Shown here piece by piece: positions 1 to 8,969 of a stretch of 64,000 nucleotides of DNA. The position numbers and the translations under genes were made by a program. Every line of letters starts with the position of its first letter. Position 1 is the first letter of the stretch. The stretch spans positions 62,001-126,000 of the forward strand of contig JADZER010000038.1 of NCBI GenBank assembly GCA_020850415.1, given 5' to 3'. The notes under the pieces were generated by a model. The model saw only the letters and a program-made list of their open reading frames with translations. It did no database searches and was not told where the DNA came from. The DNA is from Phycisphaerales bacterium (GTDB lineage: Bacteria; Planctomycetota; Phycisphaerae; Phycisphaerales; UBA1924).

Positions 1-2518
1 TGGGCTTGCCGCCGCGCGGGCCGGCGGTGCAGAGGTCCAGCCAGGTCTGCGTGCGGTTCTGGATGGTGAAGTAGACCCTCGAGGCGTCCGGCCACCAGCC
101 GAGGCTGGAGACGACGAACCCGCCGGCGGTGTACCCCGAGAGGTCGATGAAGGCCGGCTCGCCGCCCGCGGCACGGACAATGCCGAGGCGCACATCGGGG
201 TTCGGCCGCCCGGGCTTGGGGTACTCGGTGACGCGGACCTCCTGCGGCTCGACGGCGTCGTCGACGAGAGTGAAGGTGTCGACATCGGTCGAGTCGGTCT
301 CGTAGTAGGCGAGGGCCGAGCTGTCCGGCGCCCACCAGTAGCTCCGCCAGTTGCGGTTGTAGATCTCCTCGAAGTAGATCCACGCGTTCTTGCCGTTGCG
401 CACCTTGTCCGAGCCGGTGGTGGTGAGCTGGCGTTCGATGCCGGTGGCGACCTCGACGGTGTAGAGGTCGTGCTCGCGGACGAAGGCGGCGTAGCGCCCG
501 TCGGGGCTGAGGCTGGCGAGCTCTTCGGGCGCGGGGCTGGCGGTCAGGCGCCGGGCGAACGAGCCGTCGAGGGCGATGGCGTAGAGGTCGCCGGCGTGCT
601 CGAAGATCGCCCGCCCGCCGGCGGTGTCGGTGAAGCCACGCCGCTCGCCGATGCGTTGGGCGGTCTCGTCGTCCACGGACTCGAGGGTCTGGATCGCGCC
701 GATGACCGGCGCGTTGTCCGGGTCGGTGACCTTCTCGACATACCGGCCGGTGGCGGCCTCGACCAGCCACTGGCCGTCGTCGCGCCGAACGGTGTAGTGG
801 GCGTCGTCGCGCCAGCTCACGCCGCGCATGGGCGAGCCGTTGAGATTGGGTCGCCCCTCGCGGGCCTCGTAGAGCGCCTCGTAGGTGATCCGCTTCTTCG
901 GAGCGCGGTCCTCGGGCAGTGCGGACAGGGTCGCCGTCAGCAGCGGCGTCGCGCCAGGCACGCGCAGCACCGGGTACTCGCCGCCCTCGACCGCCGCGTC
1001 CTCGAACCGGCCCCAGGTGAGCATGCTGTCCTCGGCTGCCGGCTCGAGCAGGGCCACGACGAGGTTGCCCAGGTCCTGGTCGACCTTGACCACGAACGCC
1101 CCGGGGGCGAGCGTGCGCGGCTCCGCGATCGTCGAGGTGGTCACCCGCACCATCCGGCCCCCCTCGAACGCCTGATCGCGGGCCTTCACGGTCTCGAACC
1201 GGTACGCCTCCGCGTCGAGGAGCACATCCTCGCGGAGCACCTCGACCGCGATCCCATGGCGCTGGAGCGACTCGGCGATATCGGCCCGGGTGCTCGGCAC
1301 CACATAGGCCCACGGCCGGTCGATGCTCTCGGACGCCACCCAGCCGTCGATCACCTCGAGCTCGTAGTCCTTGGGCTCGTCCGTCGCGTGCGGGCGGCCG
1401 TCCTGTTCGACCTCGACGAACCCCTTCGCGATGAACTTGCCCGGCAGCGGCTCGGGCTTGGTGCGGACCGGGGTCGGCTCCTCACGCGAGGAGCCCTCCG
1501 CCGCCCGCGTGTCGGCCCCGTCCAGCAGCGACCGCACCTCGTCCTTGTGGGCGGCGACATCCTCCAGCACCGCGCGGGAGAAGTCGAGCGTCGCGGTCAC
1601 CCGCTGCTCGAAGGTCGCGTAGCTGTACGCCTCGCTGAGGATTGAGATGCGGTTCCGCATGCCGAAGTAGTTGGTGGTGTAGCGCGGCGCCGCGGGGAAG
1701 GTCGACCACTGCGTGTTGCCCTCTTCGAAGTTGCCGTAGGTAAAGGTGTCGTGACCCTTGGTCGCCAGGAGCGTCTCGGTCACGCGGGGCAGCATGGTGT
1801 CGCGCACATACTCCAGCAGCGGCACATCGCCCCCGGGGTGCTTAGGCCCCGCGTAGGTCAGCACATACCGGTGGTGCGAGCCGTTGGTAGTGTGGGTGTC
1901 GATGAAGACATCCGGGTCCCAACGGCGGAAGAACCGCAGCAGCGCCCGCGTCTCGGGGGCGTCGGCCTTCATCAGGTCGCGGTTGAGGTCGAGCCCCGCT
2001 GCGTTGTGCCGGACGCCCATCTCCTCGGGGCCGACCTGGCCGGGCCGGTTGTCCGGGCCCATCTGCTCGTTGCCGTCGGCGTTGTAGATCGGCGCCAGGC
2101 AGATCACGAAGTCCTTGAGGAGCGGGTGGTCCGGGGTGGTCGCCAGCTCGCGGGCGAGCATCTGCAGCGCCTCCTTGCCGCAGACCTCGCCGCCGTGGAT
2201 GTTGCCGATGGCCAGGGCGATCAGCTTGCCCGATCCGCGGGCCTCCTCGGCCGTCGCGACCGGCGGGTCGGCGATGATCAGGAGGGGCAGGTCGCGCCCC
2301 TCGGCGCTCGAGCCCAGCGAGTCGAGCGTCACCAGGTCCGACTGCTCGGCGAGTTGCCGGCAGAACTCCATCACCTCGGCGTGGGTCGAGGTCTTCGTGT
2401 ACCCCGACCGCTCGGCGGCGGTCTGGAGGTCCTGGGCGTCCGCCGCCGGCGGCGCCAGCAGCGCGCCGGCCAGGAGCAGCGGGGAGATCAGACGGGCGAG
2501 TGGGGCCAGACATTTCAT
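1..2518 (-). CDS. Secreted M14 zinc carboxypeptidase fused to a DPP-IV-type beta-propeller (C-terminus beyond window)
   Basis: One uninterrupted frame of at least 839 codons starts at 2518 ([10 protein letters not shown], then a hydrophobic signal peptide ending near AADAQ). The first ~400 residues are an M14 metallocarboxypeptidase: zinc ligands H and E in [12 protein letters not shown], a later zinc His in [10 protein letters not shown], and the catalytic Glu in [15 protein letters not shown]. Past a linker (about 410-540), the rest matches the N-terminal propeller of dipeptidyl peptidase IV (S9B): [14 protein letters not shown], a [21 protein letters not shown] stretch and [12 protein letters not shown] traced the frame through the junction line by line and found no stop. 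A C-terminal alpha/beta-hydrolase domain may lie beyond the left edge. Likely periplasmic or extracellular peptide degradation. Both domains are clear; the combination is unusual. Confidence 0.85.
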   Translation of the reverse strand, partial: MKCLAPLARLISPLLLAGALLAPPAADAQDLQTAAERSGYTKTSTHAEVMEFCRQLAEQSDLVTLDSLGSSAEGRDLPLLIIADPPVATAEEARGSGKLIALAIGNIHGGEVCGKEALQMLARELATTPDHPLLKDFVICLAPIYNADGNEQMGPDNRPGQVGPEEMGVRHNAAGLDLNRDLMKADAPETRALLRFFRRWDPDVFIDTHTTNGSHHRYVLTYAGPKHPGGDVPLLEYVRDTMLPRVTETLLATKGHDTFTYGNFEEGNTQWSTFPAAPRYTTNYFGMRNRISILSEAYSYATFEQRVTATLDFSRAVLEDVAAHKDEVRSLLDGADTRAAEGSSREEPTPVRTKPEPLPGKFIAKGFVEVEQDGRPHATDEPKDYELEVIDGWVASESIDRPWAYVVPSTRADIAESLQRHGIAVEVLREDVLLDAEAYRFETVKARDQAFEGGRMVRVTTSTIAEPRTLAPGAFVVKVDQDLGNLVVALLEPAAEDSMLTWGRFEDAAVEGGEYPVLRVPGATPLLTATLSALPEDRAPKKRITYEALYEAREGRPNLNGSPMRGVSWRDDAHYTVRRDDGQWLVEAATGRYVEKVTDPDNAPVIGAIQTLESVDDETAQRIGERRGFTDTAGGRAIFEHAGDLYAIALDGSFARRLTASPAPEELASLSPDGRYAAFVREHDLYTVEVATGIERQLTTTGSDKVRNGKNAWIYFEEIYNRNWRSYWWAPDSSALAYYETDSTDVDTFTLVDDAVEPQEVRVTEYPKPGRPNPDVRLGIVRAAGGEPAFIDLSGYTAGGFVVSSLGWWPDASRVYFTIQNRTQTWLDLCTAGPRGGKP

Positions 2519-2660
2519 GGGGTCACGCTCCGGGTCGGGGATCGCCTACAGCGTAGTGGACCGGCCCCCCGCCCGCACCCTGCGGCCGGGCGGGCCGGGT
2601 GCTAGTCTGACGGACCGGAACCACACCCCAGCCCGCCCCAGCACAGCCAAGGAGCCCGCC

Positions 2661-3656
2661 ATGGCACGCCCCGTCACCCTCTTCACCGGCCAGTGGGCCG
2701 ACCTCTCCCTGGACACCATGGCCGAGAAGGCCGCCTCCTTCGGCTACGACGGCCTGGAGCTGGCCTGCTGGGGCGACCACTTCGACCCCCGAAAGGCGGC
2801 CGCGGACAAAGCCTACTGCAAGGGACGCCACGCCCTGCTCGCCGAGCACGGCCTGAAGTGCTGGGCCGTCTCCAACCACCTCGTCGGCCAGGCGGTCTGC
2901 GACCCGATCGACAGCCGCCACAAGGCCATCCTCCCCGCCCATGTCTGGGGCGACGGCGAGCCCGAGGGTGTCCGCACGCGAGCGGCGGAGGAGATGAAGA
3001 TCACCGCCCGGGCCGCCGCGAACCTCGGCGTCGGCGTGGTCAACGGCTTCACCGGCTCGTCGATCTGGCACAAGCTCTACTTCTTCCCGCCGACCGGCGA
3101 GGCCGATGTCAAGGCGGGCTTCGACGACTTCGCCGAGCGGTGGGGGCCCATTCTCGATGTGTTCCAGGAGTGCGCCGTGAAGTTCGCCCTGGAGGTCCAC
3201 CCCTCCGAGATCGCCTACGACATCTACACCGCCGACCGGGCCCTCGAGGCCATCGGGCGCCACCCGGCCTTCGGATTCAACTTCGACCCCAGCCACCTGA
3301 TCTGGCAGGGCATGGACCCCGCCAAGTTCATCGACCGGTTCCCCGACCGCATCTTCCATGTCCACATGAAGGACGCCGCGACGACCCTCGACGGCGTCAG
3401 CGGCATCCTTGCCAGCCATATCGGCTTCGGCGACAGCCGGCGCGGGTGGGACTTCCGCTCCGTCGGGCGGGGCGATGTCAACTTCGAGGAGATCATCCGC
3501 GCCCTGAATCGCTGCGGCTACACCGGCCCTCTCAGCGTCGAGTGGGAGGACTGCGGCATGGACCGCGAGCACGGCGCCGAAGAGAGCTGCGAGTTCGTCC
3601 GGAGCGTCGACTTCAAGCCGTCGGGCCGGGCGTTCGACGCGGCGTTTGAGGACTAA
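2661..3656 (+). CDS. Sugar phosphate isomerase/epimerase-like TIM-barrel protein
   Basis: 331 residues of the xylose-isomerase-like TIM barrel (AP endonuclease family 2). Metal and substrate positions typical of the family are visible: [12 protein letters not shown] (Glu/His), FNFDPSHL (Asp/His), [10 protein letters not shown] (His-x-His) and LSVEWED near the C-terminus (Glu). The ATG at 2661 is preceded by AAGGAG at 2650-2655, so the open frame upstream is not coding. Cytosolic (no signal peptide). A Gfo/Idh/MocA oxidoreductase lies downstream on the same strand, a common pairing in sugar or cyclitol catabolism. Here the two are separated by a toxin-antitoxin pair. The substrate cannot be told from sequence. 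Confidence 0.85.
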   Translation: MARPVTLFTGQWADLSLDTMAEKAASFGYDGLELACWGDHFDPRKAAADKAYCKGRHALLAEHGLKCWAVSNHLVGQAVCDPIDSRHKAILPAHVWGDGEPEGVRTRAAEEMKITARAAANLGVGVVNGFTGSSIWHKLYFFPPTGEADVKAGFDDFAERWGPILDVFQECAVKFALEVHPSEIAYDIYTADRALEAIGRHPAFGFNFDPSHLIWQGMDPAKFIDRFPDRIFHVHMKDAATTLDGVSGILASHIGFGDSRRGWDFRSVGRGDVNFEEIIRALNRCGYTGPLSVEWEDCGMDREHGAEESCEFVRSVDFKPSGRAFDAAFED

Positions 3657-3712
3657 GATCTCGGGATGGTCCGGCGGCCTTCGCCGGGCGAAGCGCCCTG
3701 AGAGGACCCAGC

Positions 3713-3949
3713 ATGGAACATTTCCCGCGAATCACGATGGAGCCGGGGAAGATGGGCGGACAACCCTGCATCCGCCGGCTGCGTGTAACTGTTGCCTCGG
3801 TCCTCCGTATGGTCGCGTCCGGCATGTCCGTCGAGGAGCTGCTGGTCGAGCACCCCGACCTCGAACGCGAGGATGTCGCTGAGTGTCTCCGATTCGCCGC
3901 TCTGCTCGCGGAGGAGCGACTGCTCCCCGCGAAGACGTTTGGAGCCTGA
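3713..3949 (+). CDS. DUF433 family antitoxin
   Basis: 78 residues matching DUF433, a small winged-helix family: PGKMGGQPCIRRLRVTV near the N-terminus, then a helix-turn-helix with GMSVEELLVEHPDLEREDV. DUF433 proteins are usually antitoxins paired with DUF5615 PIN-like proteins, and such a gene follows 15 nt downstream. The predicted role is to neutralise that partner and probably autoregulate. The pair lies between the isomerase and oxidoreductase genes, which suggests insertion into an existing operon. The only ACGT tetranucleotide I found outside the island (3935-3938) lies here, a weak hint of foreign origin, although the gene also uses GATGTC like the host. Confidence 0.8.
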   Translation: MEHFPRITMEPGKMGGQPCIRRLRVTVASVLRMVASGMSVEELLVEHPDLEREDVAECLRFAALLAEERLLPAKTFGA

Positions 3950-3964
3950 GACCGGAGGCCTCGC

Positions 3965-4342
3965 TTGAAGTTCCTGCTCGACCAGGGCATCTCCCCGCAA
4001 GTCGCTTTATCGCTGGCCGCGGCTGGCCACGACGCGGTCCATGTCCGCGAGCTCGGCATGTCGCGAGCCGGCGATGCGGAGATACTCGCCCGCGCCCACG
4101 ACGACGGCCGTGTGATCATCACAGAGGACACCGACTTCGGCACCCTGCTCGTGCTGAACGCCCGGTCGAGCCCCTCTGTTGTGCTGTTCCGCGACCGCTC
4201 AGGCAAGGCCGCTGTCAGGACCCGGCTGCTCCTGGACGCAATCCCGCTGGTCCAGGGCGACCTCATCGCCGGAGCCGTCGTCGTCATCGATGATACCTCG
4301 GTCAGAGTCCGTCGGCTCGAAGCAACCGGAGAGTCCCCATGA
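3965..4342 (+). CDS. DUF5615 PIN-like toxin
   Basis: 125 residues, beginning at TTG 3965 ([12 protein letters not shown]). This is the DUF5615/Mut7-C PIN-like fold: first acidic residue in FLLDQGIS, the family segment [21 protein letters not shown], and the acidic cluster [12 protein letters not shown]. Members are predicted RNases acting as toxins with DUF433 antitoxins. The gene follows the antitoxin by 15 nt, and its stop overlaps the next gene's start (ATGA at 4339-4342). The pair is therefore translationally coupled to the oxidoreductase downstream, an unusual arrangement for a toxin. Confidence 0.8.
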   Translation: MKFLLDQGISPQVALSLAAAGHDAVHVRELGMSRAGDAEILARAHDDGRVIITEDTDFGTLLVLNARSSPSVVLFRDRSGKAAVRTRLLLDAIPLVQGDLIAGAVVVIDDTSVRVRRLEATGESP

Positions 4343-5499
4343 GCGACAGAGTACGCCTCGGCATGATCGGCGGCGGCCAGGGCGCCTTCATCGGCGCGGT
4401 CCATCGCGCCGCCGCACGACTCGACGACAACTACCACCTCATCGCCGGGGCCCTGTCCTCGACGCCCGAGAAGTCCATCGCCAGCGCCAAGGAACTCGGT
4501 CTCGCCGCCGACCGCTCCTACCCCACCTGGCAGGCCATGCTCAAGGCCGAGCTGGCCCGGCCCGCCGCCGAGCGCATCGAGGCCGTGAGCATCGTCACCC
4601 CCAACCACGCCCACTTCGAGCCCGCCAAGGCCTTCGCCGAGGCCGGCATCGCGGTGATCCTCGACAAGCCGATGGTCCACAGCGTCGAGCAGGCGACGCA
4701 GCTCCAGCAGGTCGTCCGCGAGAGGGATGTCGTCTTCGCCGTCACCTACAACTACTCCGGGTACCCCCTCGTCAAGCAGGCCCGCGAGATGGTCCGCGCC
4801 GGCGAGCTGGGCGAGATCCGCAAGGTCGTCGTCGAGTACAACCAGGGCTGGCTCGCCACCAAGCTCGAAGAGTCCGGCCAGAAGCAGGCCGACTGGCGCA
4901 CCGACCCCGCCCGCTCCGGCGTCGGCGGCTGCATCGGCGACATCGGCTCCCACTGCGAGAACCTCGCCAGCTACATCACCGGCCTCGAGATCGACAGCCT
5001 CTGCGCCGACCTCACCACCTTCGTCCCGGGGCGCAAGCTCGACGACGACGCCAATGTCCTCCTCCGCTTCAAGCCCGCCAAGGGGGGCGTCGCCGCGAAG
5101 GGCATCCTCTTCGCCTCCCAGATCTGTGTCGGCGGCGAGAACGACCTGCGCATCCGGGTGTGGGGCACAAAGGGCGCCATCGCCTGGCGCCAGGAAGACC
5201 CCAACGCCCTCCTCGTCCACCGCCCCGGCGCCCCCGATCAGGTCTACCGGCGCGGGAACGACTACCTCGCCAGCACCGCCAAGGGCGCCGCCCGCCTGCC
5301 CTCGGGCCACCCCGAGGCCTTCTTCGAGGCCTTCGCCACCGTCTACACCAACGCCGCCAAGGCCATCCGCGCCGGAGCGGGCGCCAAAGGCCCCGACCAG
5401 TTCGACTTCCCCGGCGTCGACGACGGCGCCCGCGGCGTCCGCTTCATCCACCGCACCGTCGAGAGCAGTACCAGCTCCCAGAAGTGGCTTGCGTTCTGA
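4339..5499 (+). CDS. Gfo/Idh/MocA family NAD(P)-dependent oxidoreductase
   Basis: 386 residues. The N-terminal Rossmann fold opens with [18 protein letters not shown]. The family motif for nicotinamide and substrate binding, [13 protein letters not shown], is near residue 110, and [20 protein letters not shown] carries the catalytic-type Asp/His. Length is typical. The start overlaps the DUF5615 stop by 4 nt. Likely oxidises a sugar, inositol or derivative in the cytosol together with the upstream isomerase. Substrate unknown. Confidence 0.85.
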   Translation: MSDRVRLGMIGGGQGAFIGAVHRAAARLDDNYHLIAGALSSTPEKSIASAKELGLAADRSYPTWQAMLKAELARPAAERIEAVSIVTPNHAHFEPAKAFAEAGIAVILDKPMVHSVEQATQLQQVVRERDVVFAVTYNYSGYPLVKQAREMVRAGELGEIRKVVVEYNQGWLATKLEESGQKQADWRTDPARSGVGGCIGDIGSHCENLASYITGLEIDSLCADLTTFVPGRKLDDDANVLLRFKPAKGGVAAKGILFASQICVGGENDLRIRVWGTKGAIAWRQEDPNALLVHRPGAPDQVYRRGNDYLASTAKGAARLPSGHPEAFFEAFATVYTNAAKAIRAGAGAKGPDQFDFPGVDDGARGVRFIHRTVESSTSSQKWLAF

Positions 5500-5616
5500 T
5501 CTTGCGCGTGCCACTGGTCAGCGGAGGCTCTGCGGAGCTGACCAGTGCGGGACCGGCAGTTGGCTCCGGGCCCCGGGCGGGCGCTCAGCCGAGACCCCGA
5601 TAGGTGGCATCCGCTG

Positions 5617-6537
5617 TCACCCGACGAGATCGACCGCCCCAACCTCCGGCGCCATCCCGCTCGCCGCCGCCTCGGCGTAGAGCCGCTCGAGCGACCGACG
5701 ACCCACATCCCCCATGTCGGCGGTGAGGTCGTTGACATACATCCCCAGATACCGCTCGACGAGCGCGTCGTCGGCCCACTCCGGCCGATCGCCCACGCGG
5801 TCACTCAGGTACCGGCGGCACTCGGCCGGGTGCGCCCGGGCGTAGCGCACCGACTCGGCCAGCAACCCCGCCACCGTCTCGATGGTCCCCTCGCCGTGCC
5901 GGGCGTCCAGCCCTCGCGAGACGACATTCAGGCCCAGCGGCAGGGGCAGCCCGGTCTTCTGTTTCCACCACGCCCCGAGGTCGAGCACCTCCCGCAGCCC
6001 CATCGACTGGTAGGTGAGCTGCGCCTCGTGGATCAGCAGCCCCGCCCCAGCCTCCCCGCGCGCCACCGCGCCGGCGACATCCTGGAACGGCACGACCCCG
6101 TACTCGAACGGCTGGCCGAGCACGATGGAGAGCACCAGGAACGCCGTCGTCCGGTCGCCCGGCACCGCGAACCGCGGCTTCTTGCCCCGCAGACACCCGT
6201 CGCACATGATCGACGAGCCTTGCTTCACGACCACCTTCGGCCCGTACCCGTCCCCGAACGAGCCGCCGCAGGAGGTGATGCGGTAGCGCTCGGCGACGAA
6301 GGGGTAGGTGTACGCGCTGATCGCCGTGACATCGAGGTCGCCCCGCTCCTCGGCCCGCTGGTTCAGGGCCTGGATGTCCGCCCCCAGGGTCCGAAACACA
6401 AACCCCCTGGTGTCAATCGCCGGCTCGCCCAGGGCGCCCGGCAGCGGGGACCCGTCGGGCCCGGACATCCCCGTCAGCGGCCACCACATCACCAGGTCGT
6501 CGGCGTCCGGGGAGTGGGCGAGGGTGATCGTCGGCAT
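5617..6537 (-). CDS. mqnD: 1,4-dihydroxy-6-naphthoate synthase MqnD (futalosine menaquinone pathway)
   Basis: 306 residues from ATG 6537 (MPTITLAHSPDADDLV). The opening SPDADD, the CGGSFGDGYGPKVVV segment, AVPGDRTTAFL and the GLLIHEAQLTYQSMGL segment (conserved His) match MqnD, a periplasmic-binding-protein fold that converts cyclic dehypoxanthinyl futalosine to 1,4-dihydroxy-6-naphthoate. It lies only 2 nt after purF on the same strand, so the two are co-transcribed. Other mqn genes are not in the window. It implies menaquinone made by the futalosine route. Confidence 0.85.
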   Translation of the reverse strand: MPTITLAHSPDADDLVMWWPLTGMSGPDGSPLPGALGEPAIDTRGFVFRTLGADIQALNQRAEERGDLDVTAISAYTYPFVAERYRITSCGGSFGDGYGPKVVVKQGSSIMCDGCLRGKKPRFAVPGDRTTAFLVLSIVLGQPFEYGVVPFQDVAGAVARGEAGAGLLIHEAQLTYQSMGLREVLDLGAWWKQKTGLPLPLGLNVVSRGLDARHGEGTIETVAGLLAESVRYARAHPAECRRYLSDRVGDRPEWADDALVERYLGMYVNDLTADMGDVGRRSLERLYAEAAASGMAPEVGAVDLVG

Positions 6538-6539
6538 GC

Positions 6540-8042
6540 TCAGGTCTCGTTGAAGATGTGCATCTGCCCCGCCTCGGCGATCACGCCTGTCTCCGGCTTG
6601 CCCGGGTCGAGCCGGTACTCGCCGCTCCAGCACGCGTGGCAGTAGTGCTCGGGGTCATGGATCATGCACGCGAGCATCCCCTCACGGGAGAGGTAGTGCA
6701 GGCTGTCGACGCCGAGGAAGTCGCGGATCTGCTCCACCGTCCGGCCGTTGGCGATGAGCTGGTCCTTGCTCGCGAAGTCCACGCCGAAGTAGCACGGGTG
6801 CCGGATGGGGGGGCACGAGATCCGGAGGTGGATCTCCAGCGCCCCGGCCTCGCGGATCTGGCTCATCTTCTCGCGGGTGGTCGTGCCGCGGACGACCGAG
6901 TCGTCGACGACAATCACCCGCTGGCCCGCGACGATCTCGTCCACGACATTGAGCTTGAGGCGCACGGCGGCGCGGCGTTCTTCCTGCGTCGGTTTGATGA
7001 AGGTCCGGCCCACATAGCGGTTGGGGACGATGCCCTCCCGGTAGGGCAGGCCGCTGGCCCGCGCGTAGCCGTTCGCGGCCGACCGGCCCGAGTCGGGCAT
7101 GGGCATAACCAGGTCGGCGTCGACCGGCGCCTCGCGGGCCAGCCGCTCGCCGAGCGCCTCGCGGACCTGCTGGACATTCTGCCCGAAGACCGAGCTCGCG
7201 GGGCTCGCGAAGTACACATGCTCGAACGCGCAGTGGGCCGGTTGGACCCGCCGGTCGGCGAACCGCCGGGAGTGGATCCCCGAGTTGTCGATCGTCACCA
7301 CCTCGCCCGGCTCGACCTCGCGCAGGAAGGTCGCCCCGACCACATGCAGCGCGACCGTCTCGCTCGCCACCACATAGCTGAGCCCCTCGGCGTGCCGGAT
7401 GCTCCCGAGCACCAGCGGGCGCCAGCCCCACGGGTCGCGGGCCGCCTCGATCCGGTCGGGGAACAGGAACACCAGGCTGAACGCCCCCTGGAGCCGGCGC
7501 AGCGTCGCCAGCAGCGGGTCGGCCTGGCCCTGCTGGTCGGGCGAGGCCAGCAGGTGCACGATCACCTCGGTGTCGCTGGTGGTGTGGAAGATGTGCCCAG
7601 CATGCTCGAACCGCGCACGCAGGGCCTCGGCGTTGATCAGGTTGCCGTTGTGCGCCAGCGCCACCTGCCCGCCCACGAACGACTGGAGCAGCGGCTGGGC
7701 GTTGCACGCCTTGGAGCCCCCGGCCGTCGAGTAGCGGTTGTGACCGATCGCCCCGGCCCCAGCCGCGGTTTCCAGCCTCCGGAGGTTGTCGGTGTGAAAG
7801 ACATCCGCCACCAGCCCCATCCCGACATGGGCGCCGATGGTGCAGCCGTCGGTGACCGCGATCCCGGCCGACTCCTGCCCCCTGTGCTGCTGGGCGTACA
7901 GGCCCAGATAGGTCGAGTGGACGGACTTGGGGTGCCTCCAGATCCCGAAGACCGCGCACTTCTCCTTGGGGCCCGCCTCGGGCTGTCCACCCCGGGACGG
8001 GCAGCCGGCCTCGGCAACTGGAAGGTGTATGTCAGGGCGCAT
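6540..8042 (-). CDS. purF: Amidophosphoribosyltransferase PurF
   Basis: 500 residues; first committed step of purine synthesis (PRPP plus glutamine to phosphoribosylamine). The N-terminal Ntn-hydrolase nucleophile is Cys29 in KEKCAVFGIW, implying cleavage of a 28-residue propeptide. Glutaminase-domain motifs (QHRGQESAGI, GHNRYSTAG, HNGNL) follow. The PRPP loop RVIVVDDSVVRGTT lies in the second half. Cysteines in FASPASS-flanking and C-terminal regions (SCPPIRHPC; YCHACWSGEY) are those of the iron-sulfur Bacillus-type enzyme. First gene of a purF-mqnD pair; divergent from rpsD. Confidence 0.95.
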   Translation of the reverse strand: MRPDIHLPVAEAGCPSRGGQPEAGPKEKCAVFGIWRHPKSVHSTYLGLYAQQHRGQESAGIAVTDGCTIGAHVGMGLVADVFHTDNLRRLETAAGAGAIGHNRYSTAGGSKACNAQPLLQSFVGGQVALAHNGNLINAEALRARFEHAGHIFHTTSDTEVIVHLLASPDQQGQADPLLATLRRLQGAFSLVFLFPDRIEAARDPWGWRPLVLGSIRHAEGLSYVVASETVALHVVGATFLREVEPGEVVTIDNSGIHSRRFADRRVQPAHCAFEHVYFASPASSVFGQNVQQVREALGERLAREAPVDADLVMPMPDSGRSAANGYARASGLPYREGIVPNRYVGRTFIKPTQEERRAAVRLKLNVVDEIVAGQRVIVVDDSVVRGTTTREKMSQIREAGALEIHLRISCPPIRHPCYFGVDFASKDQLIANGRTVEQIRDFLGVDSLHYLSREGMLACMIHDPEHYCHACWSGEYRLDPGKPETGVIAEAGQMHIFNET

Positions 8043-8293
8043 CTGGGTTCTTTCAGGGTGGGGTGCCTGGGTAGTCTAGCCGGCCCAGCCCGGTCCGCGC
8101 TGGTCATCCCCGCTTGACCGGGGCGTTCGTCGGCCCTTCAATCCCGCCCCCGGGAATGCCCGGACCACACGCCGACCCGCAGCCGCGGGCACCGGCCGGT
8201 CGCCACAACCCCGGGGCCGTGTTTGTGTTTGTCGTGGCATCGGCCGCCCGGCTCACCCCGAGCCCGGACGGCCCCAGAACGGATGGAGCAAGT

Positions 8294-8893
8294 ATGGCCC
8301 GTTACACCGGCCCCAAGGTCAAGCTGTCCCGTCGTGTCGGCGTGCCGATCGCGGACACCCCCAAGCACACCTCCAAGCGAGCGCTCAACCCCAACGGCGT
8401 CCACGGCTACCGTGGCCGGCGTCTGCGCGCCTACGGCATCCGCCTCAACGAGAAGCAGAAGCTGCGTTTCCACTACGGCATGCTCGAGAAGCAGTTCCGT
8501 CTGACGGTGGACGAGGCCTCGCGCCGTCCCGGCAACACCGGCGAGGTCCTGCAGCAGCTCCTCGAGCAGCGGCTGGACAATGTCATCCGGCGCGCGGGCC
8601 TGGCCCGCACGATCTGGGCCGCCCGCCAGATGGTGGCCCACGGCCATGTGCTGGTCAACGGGCGCAAGACCGACCGCCCCAGCTACCAGGTGGACATCGG
8701 CGACAAGATCACGCTCAAGACCCGGGCCCAGAAGCTCGCCCGCGAGAACATGGAGTCGCTCGCCGGCCACGAGGTGCCCGGCTGGCTCGACTTCAACCCC
8801 GCCGAGCTGACCGTCAAGGTCATCGCGACCCCGACCTCGGACCAGACGCCGTTCGATGTCAACGCGAACATGATCGTCGAGTTCTACCGCTAG
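8294..8893 (+). CDS. rpsD: 30S ribosomal protein S4
   Basis: 199 residues from ATG 8294 (MARYTGPKVKLSRR). The C-terminal S4 RNA-binding domain is clear: RLDNVIRRAGLARTIWAARQMVAHGHVLVNG and the end VNANMIVEFYR. It organises 16S rRNA early in small-subunit assembly and can repress its own operon in other bacteria. Unlike the usual rpsM-rpsK-rpsD-rpoA arrangement, it stands apart from other ribosomal genes here, as S4 does in some lineages. A 10-bp inverted repeat follows at 8933-8961. Confidence 0.97.
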   Translation: MARYTGPKVKLSRRVGVPIADTPKHTSKRALNPNGVHGYRGRRLRAYGIRLNEKQKLRFHYGMLEKQFRLTVDEASRRPGNTGEVLQQLLEQRLDNVIRRAGLARTIWAARQMVAHGHVLVNGRKTDRPSYQVDIGDKITLKTRAQKLARENMESLAGHEVPGWLDFNPAELTVKVIATPTSDQTPFDVNANMIVEFYR

Positions 8894-8932
8894 TCCCCGG
8901 CCCCCAGGTCTGGCCTCGGCCCCGGTCCGGCC

Positions 8933-8961
8933 CCGTGCGCGGCCCGGGGCCCCGCGCACGG
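8933..8961. repeat. 10-bp inverted repeat between rpsD and the next gene
   Basis: CCGTGCGCGG and CCGCGCACGG form a perfect 10-bp stem with a 9-nt loop just before the ATG at 8970. There is no T-tract, so it is not a standard terminator. It could attenuate read-through or affect translation of the downstream gene. Confidence 0.4.
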
Positions 8962-8969
8962 AGTGAGCC

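Noticed and set aside
800..1000. A gene boundary or frameshift between the M14 and DPP-IV parts
   Set aside because: I translated each line of the minus strand from 2518 to 1 in one frame through the junction without a stop. No start with a Shine-Dalgarno is seen at the junction.
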